In this document: positions 10,418 to 21,011 of the stretch, in pieces
Layout: each line of letters starts with the position of its first letter
Position numbering within the stretch: position 1 is the first letter of the stretch
From: Galerina marginata
Taxonomy: Eukaryota; Basidiomycota; Agaricomycetes; Agaricales; Galerinaceae
DNA length: 64,000 nucleotides
Reading direction: 5' to 3'
Assembly (NCBI GenBank): GCA_023014335.1
Contig: JAECYW010000031.1
Location: forward strand, 186,001-250,000
Translations under genes and position numbers: made by a program
The notes under the pieces: model-generated
Told to the model about the DNA's origin: nothing
What the model saw: only the letters and a program-made list of their open reading frames with translations
The model's database searches: none

Positions 10418-12415
10418 TTGCTCGGTTATCGTTCGTCTTCGTCGTCACTAACAAGGCATTATGAACAACAACTTCAAGTATTTTCTGCATCGCCTGCTCG
10501 AAATTTGGCTAACTATTTTCCTTACATTAGCCCTAACCAAGAGTATGGTGAATCGGGCGGCTTCGTCGACGATGCTGGGCAGCCATTAGCGCCGGCTACT
10601 TACCCAGCCCACCCTTTCGACCAGGTCCATGAAGAACAGGCCCGAACTCCTGATAACATCGGCGCTGGCCATCGCTACTCCTCTTATTTGCAACCAACTT
10701 CTCCACAGGCCCGAACTCCTGATAACATCGGCGCTGGCCATCGCTACTCCTCTTATTTGCAACCAACTTCTCCACAGGCCCTAACTCCTGATAACATCGG
10801 CGCTGGCCATCGCTACTCCTCTTATTTGCAACCAACTTCTCCACAGGCCCTAACTCCTGATAACATCGGCGCTGGCCATCGCTACTCCTCTTATTTGCAA
10901 CCAACTTCTCCACAGGCCCGAACTCCTGATAACTTCGGCGCTGGCCATCGCTACTCCTCTTATTTGCAACCAACTTCTCCACAGTTATCTACCTACAGTG
11001 AGTTGAAATATTCTCTGAGCGTCCTTCAGAAGCACGTCGCTCTAATAATTTCTATGCAGTGGCTTCCTCTCTCCACCATGACAATAGCACTCTGTGGGCC
11101 TACGCCAATTCAGAATTCGCTCTGCCTGCTCAGGTATTTACAATGCAAGCTCAGCGTCACCCCGAGCATATTCGACAACCCGATCATCCTGATCCACACT
11201 ACGATTATCCGGCCTCTCAACCATTGGCTCATGACGAGCAGCCAAATTACACACAGGTGTCTACGTCGTCAGTCCTTCAGCAACCTCCTCTGCCATCTAT
11301 GGCGTCAGTTCAAGCGACTGTCGAGCTTCCCTCTCCTCAGGGTACCTCGACGGATGGAAGCCGATCAAAGAAGCCGAGATCGAGTCCTAGTGTAAGCAAA
11401 GGAAAGTCGGCCTCAAAGCCGGCCGCACCTCGCCCAAAGCTAACTCCTGTGCAACTGGCTCTCCAAGAAGCTGAACAGGCCGCAGCCACGTTAAAGGCTA
11501 CCTGCCTAACTCAGGCACAGGACTACTTTGCGGCACTGGCTTTTTCGCGTGACGTATTTGGCATACCTAACGATGGTGGTACTTCTGAACCGGTGGCGTC
11601 ATGGTTAGAGGCGTCAATCGCCGCAGTCGGCAATCCTTCTGTCCTCCCCGATAACGACGCTACGAGACAAGAGGTGAGGCTCTGTTCTTGTGTCTTGGTT
11701 TAACGCTGAGCGATGATAGATACTGGAAGCCCTCGTCGACCGGGGTCTTGAAGCCCGGGCGCTTATCCGCAAAGTTGTGGTCCAGTTTTACGGCGTTGGG
11801 CTCAGCGCAGCCATGAGCAAGCGTCTGGACCTGTCCCATGCACATGTAAAACAATGTTTAGCAGTCGTCAAACTTCTTACTAATTATATCCTCAGGTAAC
11901 TACTGGCGACTTCATGGACCCGTGCTGTCAGGACTTTTTATTAAAATTCTTTTTCGGGTCAATAAACTCTTTAGCTGTCCTTCATCCAGAATTTTTCTCT
12001 GGAGGTTTTACAAAGCACACTCTTGCCTGGGGCCACTGTATGGTCAGGATCTCCTCTTGCATGGCCTTGTTAGTATGTTACTGATTCACAATTTGTTCTC
12101 AGGTTCGATTAGGCTTGGACGAATGGCGCGCGCAACAGGAAACGGCAAAGAGCGTAAACCCCGGTAGACACTACACTCTTCGGTTGCGTGAGTACACGCA
12201 GGCCGTCAATGCATCCTTCGCCGACCCAGTTCTGGGTCCCCCTTTGCACTCTCTGTGCCAGACGCTGTGGGAGCGAGGCCAGTAAGTCTGAATCCGCATT
12301 GTGCAAATAATTGCATCTGACAAGTAGACAGGGCCATTAGACCCGAAGGTAGGATTAAGTACAGGAAGAACACTAAGGGGAAGTCAGCTGCGAGTGCCTC
12401 GGGTTCCAACTTCTA
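10418..12415 (+). CDS. DUF6532-like protein with 23-residue tandem repeats
   Basis: The frame holds a Pro/Tyr-rich N-terminal part with five tandem 23-residue repeats (PDNIGAGHRYSSYLQPTSPQ plus three residues). After a 62-base intron comes a low-complexity Ser/Pro/Lys region (SRSKKPRSSPSVSKGKSASK), then VQLALQEAEQAAATLK. Further exons give LEARALIRKVVVQFYG, FLLKFFFGSINSLAVLHPEF, VRLGLDEWRAQQETAK, LREYTQAVNASFADPVL, and a basic tail ending in SGSNF. The FFFGSxxSLAVxHPEF block, followed by a helical segment and an LREY(K/T)xH-like block, fits the fungal DUF6532 domain. No in-frame ATG was found at the 5' end; an upstream exon is likely, so the start is provisional. Function unknown. Introns carry standard GT..AG ends. 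Confidence 0.65.
10637..10981 (+). repeat. Five in-frame 69-base tandem repeats
   Basis: Five head-to-tail units of exactly 69 bases, differing at only a few positions (Arg/Leu after the Gln-Ala; Ile/Phe in PDN-I/F-GAG). Each encodes 23 residues. High identity implies recent expansion or gene conversion. Confidence 0.95.
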
Positions 12416-12729
12416 GATGTTCCTATGATATCCTCAGCGCCATCTCTGCACATATGCCAATTCTTTCCGCCCAAATTTGTATAAAATTTCTAGTACTATT
12501 TCACCGAATACATTTTCAAATAGGCACTGTGGATGAGTAAGAGCACGACAAAGTAATTATCAATCACGCGGTAACTGCTGTTTCGACCTTGTGAACTGCG
12601 GCAACCTCGACGCAGTCCTACACCATATTTCAACGCGACCCGCAATACAAGTCGCGTCTAACCACGTAAGCCCAAGTCAATCTGTTGTGATGGGTTAGTC
12701 TCAAACTGATGAACTTCAAATCATGTTCT
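12416..12729. other. Short intergenic gap between convergent DUF6532-like genes
   Basis: Both genes end here. A/T-rich 3' UTR-like sequence; nothing else seen. Confidence 0.5.
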
Positions 12730-13918
12730 TTACTGATCAGTTAACAGGAATATTCCGGCGGTGATAATCTGGCCTCGCCCTCTATGTTCGTCGTCCAGCA
12801 GTGCTTTGCGGAGCATTCGCACTGAATTTCTGTTTGGCGAAGTCGGCTTGTGGTGGAAAGAGCGCTTGCGACTGATGTGACGATGAGCTGTTCGTGACGC
12901 TGTCAGCCTTCTTTCGTCGACGTTGTTCTCTTTCTCACCTGTCTTTGTTGGTATCTCTTCCTCTTTTACTGCGATTTGACCACTCTGGATAGATCTCATG
13001 GGCAAACTGTATGCCGAATCAAAAGCTGAGTAACATATACTGTGAGTTGGGAATCACATCTGCCTGTAGAGGAGATTGCTTACGTTCTATCAGTGCCAGC
13101 CAGCGAGATTTGAAATCAGGATGCAATCCACCCAGAGCTCGTCGATGACGGGATAACCATACAGCGCCGAATACAATCGCGCATTTGTTCCTGGTCCGAT
13201 TTCGACTTCCCGAGCAATCTGAGGCGCAATCTGCCTCGTTCAGCGGTCCTTAGTCAAAATATTTACACGACAACTAACCTCGAGAATTGTCACATGCCTC
13301 TTGGGCTGACTTGGGACTCACAAAATTATAGCTGCGCGTATGATACTCTATTCACAATTTTACGTTCCGTATATATTTACAGTTTGCTCATTAAGGTGCG
13401 CGGCGCTGGGTGATGCATCCTTCGACTCGAATTTGCCTCACCACCCGCAGTCTCAACCGCATGGATAACGGCGAGAGACTCCGGCGATCCGAAGAAAAAG
13501 TTCAGCATTAACTGGCGGCAGCAGGAGTCTGCAAAATCGAAATTGCCAGGAACGACCTGAATTTTAATTACTTAGTTAAAATTCTGTCACTCCCGACTCG
13601 GAATATTATCTTACCATATCAGTGCGTTTGCCCGTTTCCATGTCGCTAGGGCTTTTATTGGTCCCCCAGACGTATTGATCTGCAATAAATCTTTTTGCGA
13701 TAGTTTGCGCTTCTTTCGACATTGCCTCCAGCGCCTCATGATCGTAGACCTAGCATTCCTAATACTTAGCATCGAATGGAGACACAAAAACGAAGCCTCA
13801 CAGTTTCTCTCAAAGCGGGGTTGGGAGTCTCTTTCGCGACAATGACGACGTCAAATAAATGACGATGTCGGAGGTCGACATCGGACAACGAATTCGCAGC
13901 AAATAAGTCTCTCGCCAT
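12730..13918 (-). CDS. Second DUF6532-like protein
   Basis: The ATG gives MARDLFAANSLSDVDLRHRH, then after a 51-base intron VYDHEALEAMSKEAQTIAKR. A following exon has VVPGNFDFADSCCRQLMLNF continuing FFGSPESLAVIHAVE, which aligns with FLLKFFFGSINSLAVLHPEF of the neighbouring gene. A later exon has IAREVEIGPGTNARLYSALY and DELWVDCILISNLAGTD. The last exon encodes a basic, Ser/Thr-rich tail (KSIQSG-like start, RRLTASRTAHRHISRKRSF). It converges with the other DUF6532-like gene. A short exon upstream of the chosen ATG is possible. Function unknown; the domain is widespread and multi-copy in Agaricomycetes. Confidence 0.6.
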
Positions 13919-14129
13919 GGATCCTACTGAATAAAAAAAATTAGTTAGATCCGAACAGGTAAACCAGCACGTACCTGGTGTTGCGGTTTCTGTTGCTACT
14001 CGTGTTCAACTGAATGAGAAGAAACTGAGAATAGTCGGAGACCTAGTGATCTGCTACCGTTAAATTCCATGAAGCTTTATATCTTTGGGTCGACTCATGC
14101 TCCGAGCTTTAGAAACTAGTCAACTGGTG

Positions 14130-14660
14130 TTTGGTGGTGCAGAACGCCTATCCCCATTAACACCAGCAGACAAGTTGATGGTGATCCTCAATAAGTCGAA
14201 ATGGTGATCCTCAATAAGTCGAAAAATATCCCCATTAGCATGAACGAACAGGTTGATGGTGATTCTCATCCAAATTACCATGTCGAGCTGTATTGTTCCG
14301 GAGGAGTTTGAAGGATCTAACGCTTGAGAAGCTCCGAAGACTTCGGTCAGTGGGGAAAATCCTACCAGTCTGTGACAGATGCTGAGAACAGGCTGGTGCT
14401 GCGGAAGCAGAAGCATCTAATTGGCCAAGTAAGGTAATCTCTAATGGTGATCCTATTCCAAGTTTCCTACTGGGAAAAGGGGCCAATTGCAAGCGGCGAA
14501 CCAGCATGTAAACACGAACAAAACATCACAAGTAGAGATAGTTGTTGGTGATTCTGAACCTCTTAACTTTCGTTTCTGGGCATGTAAACATGAACAAAAA
14601 ATCACCGGTAGAGATAGTTGTTGGTGATTCTGAACCTCTTAGCTTTCGTTTCTGGCAGCC
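14130..14660. repeat. Array of GGTGATYCT motifs and a 70-base direct repeat
   Basis: At least seven copies of GGTGATCCT/GGTGATTCT lie within 530 bases, several in the larger form GATGGTGAT. Between about 14505 and 14655 a block around TAGAGATAGTTGTTGGTGAT is present twice. It sits downstream of the 3' end of the coiled-coil gene at 15.8-15.0 kb, as the other arrays do for their coiled-coil genes. Confidence 0.6.
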
Positions 14661-14958
14661 TTCGGAAATAATCTGATAGTCAAATAAATATTCGACGGCT
14701 CATTATAGCCAAGACTTTGGGATGGAAGTGAATGAAACGCTCCAGAAGTATCAAATTCCTGGAATGGTACAGTAAAGCTACGTTACGTTCTACATATTGG
14801 CATGGTATACAGTGTCTATGGTTAGGGATAAATAGAGATCAAGGTATAAGAGAGAGGAAAATGAAGGTCAAGGCTAATCACATCGAGTACAGTGAACATC
14901 GCAAAAAATGGAATAAATGTGAGTTGGTAGCGGGAGTGGAGATGTTGAAAACAAGGAC
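14661..14958. other. Gap with no supported gene
   Basis: A plus-strand open frame of 88 codons (from 14732) exists but shows no splice or family support; A-rich. Probably 3' flank of the coiled-coil gene. Confidence 0.35.
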
Positions 14959-15772
14959 TTATGACCAAGTAGAGCTGACCTCTTCAGAAACTTCATAAGA
15001 CGTATTAGATGAGGATCCCTCATCGCTACACTCATCAGACTCTGCTGAATCCCCTGAATCGGAGTTCCTTGAAGATGTACGAGGTGATAACCGCTTCATG
15101 CCTCCGTGCCAGTCGTTCGGAAGGTGTGTTGCAAGGTGTGTCTTGTACAGGGATAGAGCAGAAGCAGGAAGAGCGAGTGATGATGTTTCACTACTGTCAT
15201 CAGAAGTGGGCAGGCCGCGATTATGTAGGTGGTGTTGGACGTTTTCCACCTGACGTTTTGCGTCTAAGACGTAGCCTTCAGCTTCTTCAACGGCGTCTTC
15301 AAGCACCTTCACCATCGCACTATACTCCATATGCTGTGCTACGGCCAAGTTCTCCTCAGCTACGAGGGTATCTCGTGCTAAACTGGCAAGGTGGTATACA
15401 ACTAGAGGTGTTGTCTGGCTTCCAGAAGCCAGTCGCTTCAGCATTACTTGTGTTTCGAGGTCTCGTTGCATGGCGGCGTCCCGATGCGCGAGAGAAACCA
15501 CGCTTCGGGCTTGAGCAAGAGAGAGATGCCGCTGCGTCTGTAATTGTTGCGTTTCCCTGTGTGTATTATGATCTAGGGTACGCTGAACATTTCTGGACCT
15601 TAAAACGGGGAGGTAAGAGGAGATATAAGACGCTTACATTGTCCCTCATATAGGGCCCTACAACTGTTTTGATCTGGCTGGACGAGCGGGTGGTCAAAGG
15701 GACACCATCGTTGTCGACAACGATTTGGCCCGGGTTTTGTAAAGTAAGGTCGTTCATTTCGTGTGCGGACAT
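14959..15772 (-). CDS. Small coiled-coil protein, diverged copy (cc3)
   Basis: The first exon gives MSAHEMNDLTLQNPGQIVVD and SSSQIKTVVGPYMRDN. An intron follows, and using the acceptor in GTTCAG the second exon starts RTLDHNTHRETQQLQTQRHL. This keeps frame into SLAHRDAAMQRDLETQVMLK, LASLARDTLVAEENLAVAQH and VLEDAVEEAEGYVLDAKRQV. It aligns along its whole length with the intact copy at 21.0-21.65 kb, including intron position, but only at moderate identity. Its Ser/Asp/Glu-rich C-terminal extension (SGDSAESDECSDEGSSS) is unique. The helical, heptad-like central part suggests a coiled coil. A second start 15 bases downstream (MNDL) matches the start of the homologues. Role unknown; association with repeat arrays suggests a transposon accessory or DNA-binding protein. 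Confidence 0.65.
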
Positions 15773-16559
15773 CGAGTAAGGGAAGTTTCTGAGTTTAGTT
15801 TTAAAACGATTTGGAAGCTGTGCCAAAACAATCACGTGGTGTCTGCTACGTTCCCAAAGCGCTACAACGTTTTGTTTTCTCCTGCCAAACGGCGAAGACA
15901 CAGGAATGACAACAGGAAATATTTTCAGAGCTCAATGACAAATATGTATGTGTCCTCGGGGATTGTGCGTGTTGTTGGTGGAGTCCAAGGGATCGATACC
16001 GCGAGTCCCAAATCGAGGTCAAATGGGGTGACCCGGCGGAATCATCATCATGCCTCAGATCTTTCAACCTAATTTTAACCGTACAGCATACCATGACCAC
16101 AATTTACGCCAGGACCTTGTACATGTGTACTTCTAGAGAAGAGTCCGAAAGGTGGGAAGGGACTTGGGTGTTGGGCTACATTGTCTCCAAAGCCACGGTA
16201 GCCAGGTGTCCCCATGTCCCCTGTGATGTACACCACCAAACAGGTTTCCACTGGAAATCCGTAATTTGACCGCCACTGAATTTGATGTGCGCCTCCACGG
16301 ATTTTCCACAGCCCAACAAGGCCAGTGGATACCACGAGTGCGTTCACCGGACTTCCACTGATTAGCTCAGCACTCCACGGAACAACTCCCAGAGTCCGTC
16401 GAGTACAAATAATAATTCCGCGATTAAACTATGCACAGACAAATGTTCGACAACCTGAATCCTTCCCGTACATCTCATGGTGTAGCCCCCCCCTCCTCCT
16501 CCTCCTGCTCCACCGGTTCTTCGTCCTCATCCCAGTCAGCTGTGGCATCTACTTGCTAA
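15773..16559. other. Gap with short CCACTG/CAGTGG repeats
   Basis: No spliced gene is supported. Between 16225 and 16375 several short motifs of type TTCCACTG, CCAGTGGATA and CTCCACGGA recur in both orientations, resembling those in the element at 57.9-58.9 kb. A CCT trinucleotide run lies near 16487-16505. Confidence 0.4.
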
Positions 16560-17260
16560 TTTGTTCATTTGCGATGATATCTGCCTGCCATCTCGAAAGG
16601 TTGTTGCATGTAAGCAAGGTACCGTGAAAGGAGAACAAGACAACACATACCGAATCCAAGCTTCGACCTTGCGCCGGGCATTTTCGACAACTTGAATAGT
16701 TGTATCGGCATGAGAATGTTAGGAAAGAAGTGATGAAAGATACACTTACTCGTTTGCGGTACTTATTTTTTCGTGATGAGCTGATCCGACAGAAACTGCT
16801 TGATCGTTGCTTTAATGACCTCATCAGTGGTGAAAGCATCTAGCTAGATGATACTTAGATCGCTTCGCAGAAATGTAGTTCTGGCAGGAATATCAGCAGG
16901 AAAAATGCTCGACATCAACAAGAAACACGTACCATTGCATGACTGACCAGAGAACCATAATCGAGTGTTGGCCTGACCATTAACCAGTTGAGAAGTGCTT
17001 TCAAGGCCGTCTGTAATAAGTCAAACCATCAGTAGGAGTGACTGAACCAACAAACCTGCTGTTTCTCACTTAAGGACCAGCCGGCCTTGCAGAGACTTTT
17101 AATGTTCGAAAGCGTCGAGGCCATGCTCTGAAGCTTCTCTTCGAACTTGTCTACTTTCTGGTTGACTGCAAGTAAAGGTAAACAAGTATTAAGCAGGGCG
17201 AGCTTCATGGTAGAATCAACTGCGAGCTGGAGAGAATTGTCAAAACAGGAGTCATACGGT
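16560..17260 (-). CDS. Hypothetical protein, helical (5' end missing)
   Basis: Reading leftwards, AVNQKVDKFEEKLQSMASTL, SNIKSLCKAGWSLSEKQQ, an intron, then TALKALLNWLMVRPTLDYGS, LVSHAM, another intron, and LDAFTTDEVIKATIKQFLSD form a consistent helical protein. Possible short 3' exons include VENARRKVEAWIR and WQADIIANEQISK. The upstream limit is exactly where the inverted transposon fragment begins, so the 5' exon(s) may be lost or displaced. I do not recognise the family. Confidence 0.4.
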
Positions 17261-17261
17261 A

Positions 17262-17824
17262 TCTGTCTTGGCTATTATGTAGGAAAGATAACCCATCCAA
17301 ATTACAAACCATTCGCGAGCAAGACAGATCATGCGCTTGGCTATGGGATGTGACTTATGAGCGCGATCGAAATGGAACGACGATGGTTTGAGAGGAGCAT
17401 TTGCCGAAATACCGTAACATAGCTTGATAGTGTGCGCAAGCTTTACGATGCGCCTCTCTTCTTTGGACCAGCGCGCAATATCTTCTTCAGACATCCTGAA
17501 CCGGAGCTCTGACTGCAATTTCCCAGATGGTGTAGTGAAGGAAAAGTCGACCTCTTCGATGTGAGGCATCTCACAGAGAGGTTCGAAAGGCGTGAAGAGA
17601 AAGGATGGCGACAAGGGTATGAAGCTCAGCCATGCCCAGCCTTGAGACCACCAGACTGGTTGTCTGAACATGGAGGTATTCAGACGAGGTTGCTCGAATG
17701 GATCGGATGAATAGGTACGTTGCTTCGGAAGGTCGACTGCTCGAGAGCAGTTTGGCGAGTAGAATATCATGCCATGTTGCACAGAAACACGGCCGTTGGA
17801 GTAGTCGAAGGTGAGGGGCGACAT
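17262..17824 (-). pseudogene. 5' fragment of the large transposon gene
   Basis: Begins MSPLTFDYSNGRVSVQHGMI and follows the intact gene at 35771 almost residue for residue to IIAKTD, then runs into unrelated sequence and a stop. About one fifth of the original protein. Confidence 0.85.
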
Positions 17825-18422
17825 GTCTAGAGAGTAGCAATTAGTCGGATGACGGTCGTCGAGATGTAGGACGAGGTACTTACAATTATATCGACGTTTT
17901 ATCCAGCCAAAAGGCAGGGACCAAAGGATGAGGCAATAGGGTTGTATCTGACAACGAAAGTTAGCACAGAAAGCGCGACCGTACGAAGAAGGGCCTCACA
18001 CGAGAGTGCGCTTTCGAGAGTGTAAACAGAATCAAGGAACGCGTTTCTAACGCGTTCAGTGGCGGAGACACTGCCAGGGATAATCCCACACAGTTACAGG
18101 AAACTGGAAAGTGTTGCCGCGGATAGTCCGCTACAACACGAAAGGTGGAAGACAGGAATAGAGAGATGAACTGTCCGCGTCGGTTAGATCAGATTTCAAT
18201 CGGAGTCTAAATTACCGATCAAACGCGAGGTCACAACTTTAGTCTCTTCATCCTTCACGTTGACTAGGATCATCCTAGTCAACGACTCACATTCCTCTTT
18301 CACTCATTGAAAATCGTGGATTATCCACAGCTTTCAGTCAGTCCTCAACTCATCTCAACTTTACAAATATCTTTATTGTCGACGCAATCAATTCGCATGT
18401 ATCTTACAAGCTACGAAACTCA

Positions 18423-18663
18423 TCAATCATCCTCCTTGGCCTTGCTTATGCCTTTGAATGGCTTTATGGCCTGTTCGAAGTGAGTCGGCTTTTCGTTTAC
18501 ATTCGTTGAATTGGTCTCACCTGCTTCAGTTCAGCCTGGGCTTTCCTCAACTCCCTCTTTTTCTCCAAGTCCGAAGTGTACTTCAATCTCGACTTCAGCG
18601 CCTCGCGGATTGGCCAATTGTTGACATATGTGTTTTCGATATCGAACTTGCGCGCAGTCTATA
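18423..18663 (-). pseudogene. 3' fragment of the small transposon gene
   Basis: Encodes TARKFDIENTYVNNWPIREA, LKSRLKYTSDLEKKRELRKA, an intron, and AIKPFKGISKAKEDD with stop, identical to the end of the gene at 34354-35172. The 5' exons are absent. Confidence 0.8.
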
Positions 18664-18826
18664 TAGCATTTATTCAAATAACCGACAAGCTTTGTAAATC
18701 AGACCATGGGACCAGGCAAATACAGCAGCAATATCAAAAAAAAAGCAATGAAAATTCCAATACTCCGTTCACCTCTGATGTTCATGCAAGTTAATAATCA
18801 AGCTATGATGTTTGGGCTTAGGGCAC

Positions 18827-20121
18827 CTACAGCAGAAGGCAGGCAGTAAGACATATGCTAAGTAGCAGTACAATCGGTTTTCTGGATGACAGATCAGTTT
18901 GTAGCTGTCGCAATAATTCATCCACGTACCTTCTCCCCTGGCCCGCAGGCACCGTAGCTGAAGGAGAATAAACTCTGTCCAATGACCACCAAACCTGGAG
19001 AATCATACGGCTGCCAAAAAATTCTTCGGAGTAAGATCTCCATGGCCATGTTGTTCGGAAAAATACTAAATCTTGTCGCCAAATATCCTCCATTTGACGG
19101 GAGGAGAATGCCACGGAAATGTCGAATTTACGGACGCAAAATACATGGTATGAACGGGTTTGAGTACCATTCAATATTTGTTCCCATGAACTGGCGATAT
19201 GTGGGGACGTATCAACATTCAGGATGACTTGGTACAGGTGAGCGATGTATTTCCCAAAAGTAAGATGTAACTCACCTGTAGTTTGAGCACGATATTTGAC
19301 ATTGGACCGAACTAAGCTGACAATGTAATTGTCCTCTTCTTGTTCTACTGGGTGAGTGAGATGATAATTCGGAACAATAATAGACCAGTACTCACCTGAA
19401 ATACGAACAACGGGAACGATGATGGCTTCATAATGTTCAATCCAGGATAGAGTAAGCTGTCGGAGAGACCGAGCAGTGTGCTCACAGCCCATGTTTCTAA
19501 GACCTGGATCAAGTAGGGCAGTCAGGGCAGTCAGTTGAAGGAACACCATAAAAATTTAATATTATGCTTTCCTGGAAGCTCGAGAATACTCAGTGAAAAT
19601 GGGAGAAAGTCGGGGCACTGGATCCTGATGTTGATGAAGGTCGCAGAGTACAACCCTTCAGCAAGAAGGAAAGTATAGTAAGCGTCCATGACTTCCTCGT
19701 CGTTGTATGCAAGGATTTCATCCACGCTAACAGCAGGTGGATTAAAGACGGCCAACTCTGCCCTCTTGATTAGAAGCAAAAGATCTTGAGGGGTGTTACA
19801 AGAACCAATGGCAACATCAACCAGACGCGGAACAGGTAAAGCAGGCAAGTATGTCGAAGATAGCCCCGAAATAGAGACTTCAGCTGACCATCGAGGAGAT
19901 GGTGTCATGGTCCATTCTGTCGGGCATAGAGTTGGAGTACCAGGGTAGACCTTGATTGCATTCAACTTTCGCACGCACAGTTCGTGCAACACACTCACCC
20001 CCGAGAAATGGGCTATAAAATTAGACTTCCCTACGAATAATTAGCCAGAGAAGTAGTAGGATAAATGAGCCATACCAGAACCCCTATTTCCTACTACAAC
20101 CACCCATCGCCTGTCTGACAT
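18827..20121 (-). CDS. Short dynamin-type GTPase (copy B) with hydrophobic C-terminus
   Basis: The ATG gives MSDRRWVVVVGNRGSG, split by an intron from GKSNFIAHFSG, so G1 is GNRGSGKS and the intron cuts the P-loop exactly as in copy A. Switch I is PGTPTLCPTEW; G3 is LSILELPG (Asp replaced by Glu); after an intron LRNMGCEHTARSLRQLTLSW and EEDNYIVSLVRSNVKYRAQT. The splice TT|V leads to ILNVDTSPHIASSWEQIL in the G4 position. The end of the G domain is DLVFFRTTWPWRSYSEEFFG. Then RRYVDELLRQLQTDLSSRKP is followed directly by the hydrophobic tail IVLLLSICLTACLLL and the stop. Intron positions and phases match copy A, so the two are paralogues. No middle or GED domain. Likely tail-anchored, GTPase activity uncertain because G3/G4 deviate. 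Confidence 0.72.
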
Positions 20122-20489
20122 GATCTCTTGTCTTTGTGAGTGTGATGTACAGGTTGCTTAAGTCTCCGCGTGTGGTGTCAACAGAGGGGAAAAAAGTACG
20201 TTGCAAGGTTGGGCCAGTGGGTCAGCAATAATCAAACTCTTAAGAGTCTTTGCATTCGGTCGCAACGCACTTGTTATGAATAAAGAACAATGTGTCTCTT
20301 GGAACGCTGACCAAGATGGAATGCATGAAGGCTGAAGCCCTGACTGGAACAATAACTTCACGAACGCTCACAACGCTTTTGATGAAGCTCTACAAGCTGC
20401 GACTACTGGGAAGTGAAGTATGTCATATGATACCCGCTGCGCTACTCAATAGCTCTCAGTAGAAGCACTCACGTCTGGAGGCGATCCAA
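20122..20489. other. Upstream region of GTPase B
   Basis: No gene supported. Probably the promoter of the GTPase gene on the left; minus-strand open frame of 67 codons shows no family features. Confidence 0.35.
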
Positions 20490-20940
20490 TTCTTGTCGAC
20501 ATTCTCTGGCCCCGGCTGGGTAACCGACAATGTGGCCGCTGTACTGACAACTTGAATAGGATTGCCTTCCATGCAGATAACAGAGCTCTGTCATGGTGTG
20601 ATTCCTTTAGGATGATTTCCGGCGCTCACGAAACTTCATTTCTTCTGAATCACAACTTTTGAAGCAGCCGTCATGTTGAGATCATTTTGTCGCCGAGTGC
20701 GATGGTGATTCTAGTTGAGAATGGCCGTGCCGGATGGTGATTCCAGTATAGGCATTCATGGATGGCGATCCTATTCGAATTGCCGGTACAACGTCAACCT
20801 TATAATAAGTTGAAACAGGATCGCCATCTCTGACTGTCACAGGTGAAGGATTGAGGATCACGAATGTTACGTGATCACATACAATCATTGGATGATCCAA
20901 CGGATATGTTGGATGATCCAACATATCTAGGAGACCTTGG
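20490..20940. repeat. Repeat array downstream of the intact coiled-coil gene
   Basis: Inverted counterpart of 9.5-9.85 kb: shares the block with GAATAGGATTGCCTTCCATG and the stretch around CAGAGCTCTGTCATGGTGTG. It contains GATGGTGATTC and GGATGGCGATCC motifs. At 20885-20930 there are two adjacent palindromes with the TTGGATGATCCAA core, the second with perfectly matching GATATG/CATATC arms. Confidence 0.65.
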
Positions 20941-21011
20941 TTATCGTGTAAGAGAGTCGTGTAAGAGGAGATTTAATTAGCAAGCCTAAACAAATACAAG
21001 TTGTTGCGAAA

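Larger units (their letters stand above)
17262..18663 (-). mobile_element. Inverted 1.4 kb fragment of the large transposon
   Basis: Reverse complement of about 34935-36336 with very few differences (one visible residue change, Leu for Pro, in the coding part of the large gene). It covers the 3' exons of the small gene, the intergenic spacer including the palindrome around GGATCATCC near 18262-18288, and the first 187 or so codons of the large gene. Neither edge has a terminal repeat: the left edge lies inside the codons for AKTD, the right in the intron end TATATAG. Confidence 0.85.

Noticed and set aside
10596..10982. Open frame of 128 codons opposite the 69-base repeats
   Set aside because: Antisense shadow of the in-frame repeats; the plus frame continues through spliced exons into a recognisable domain, this one does not.
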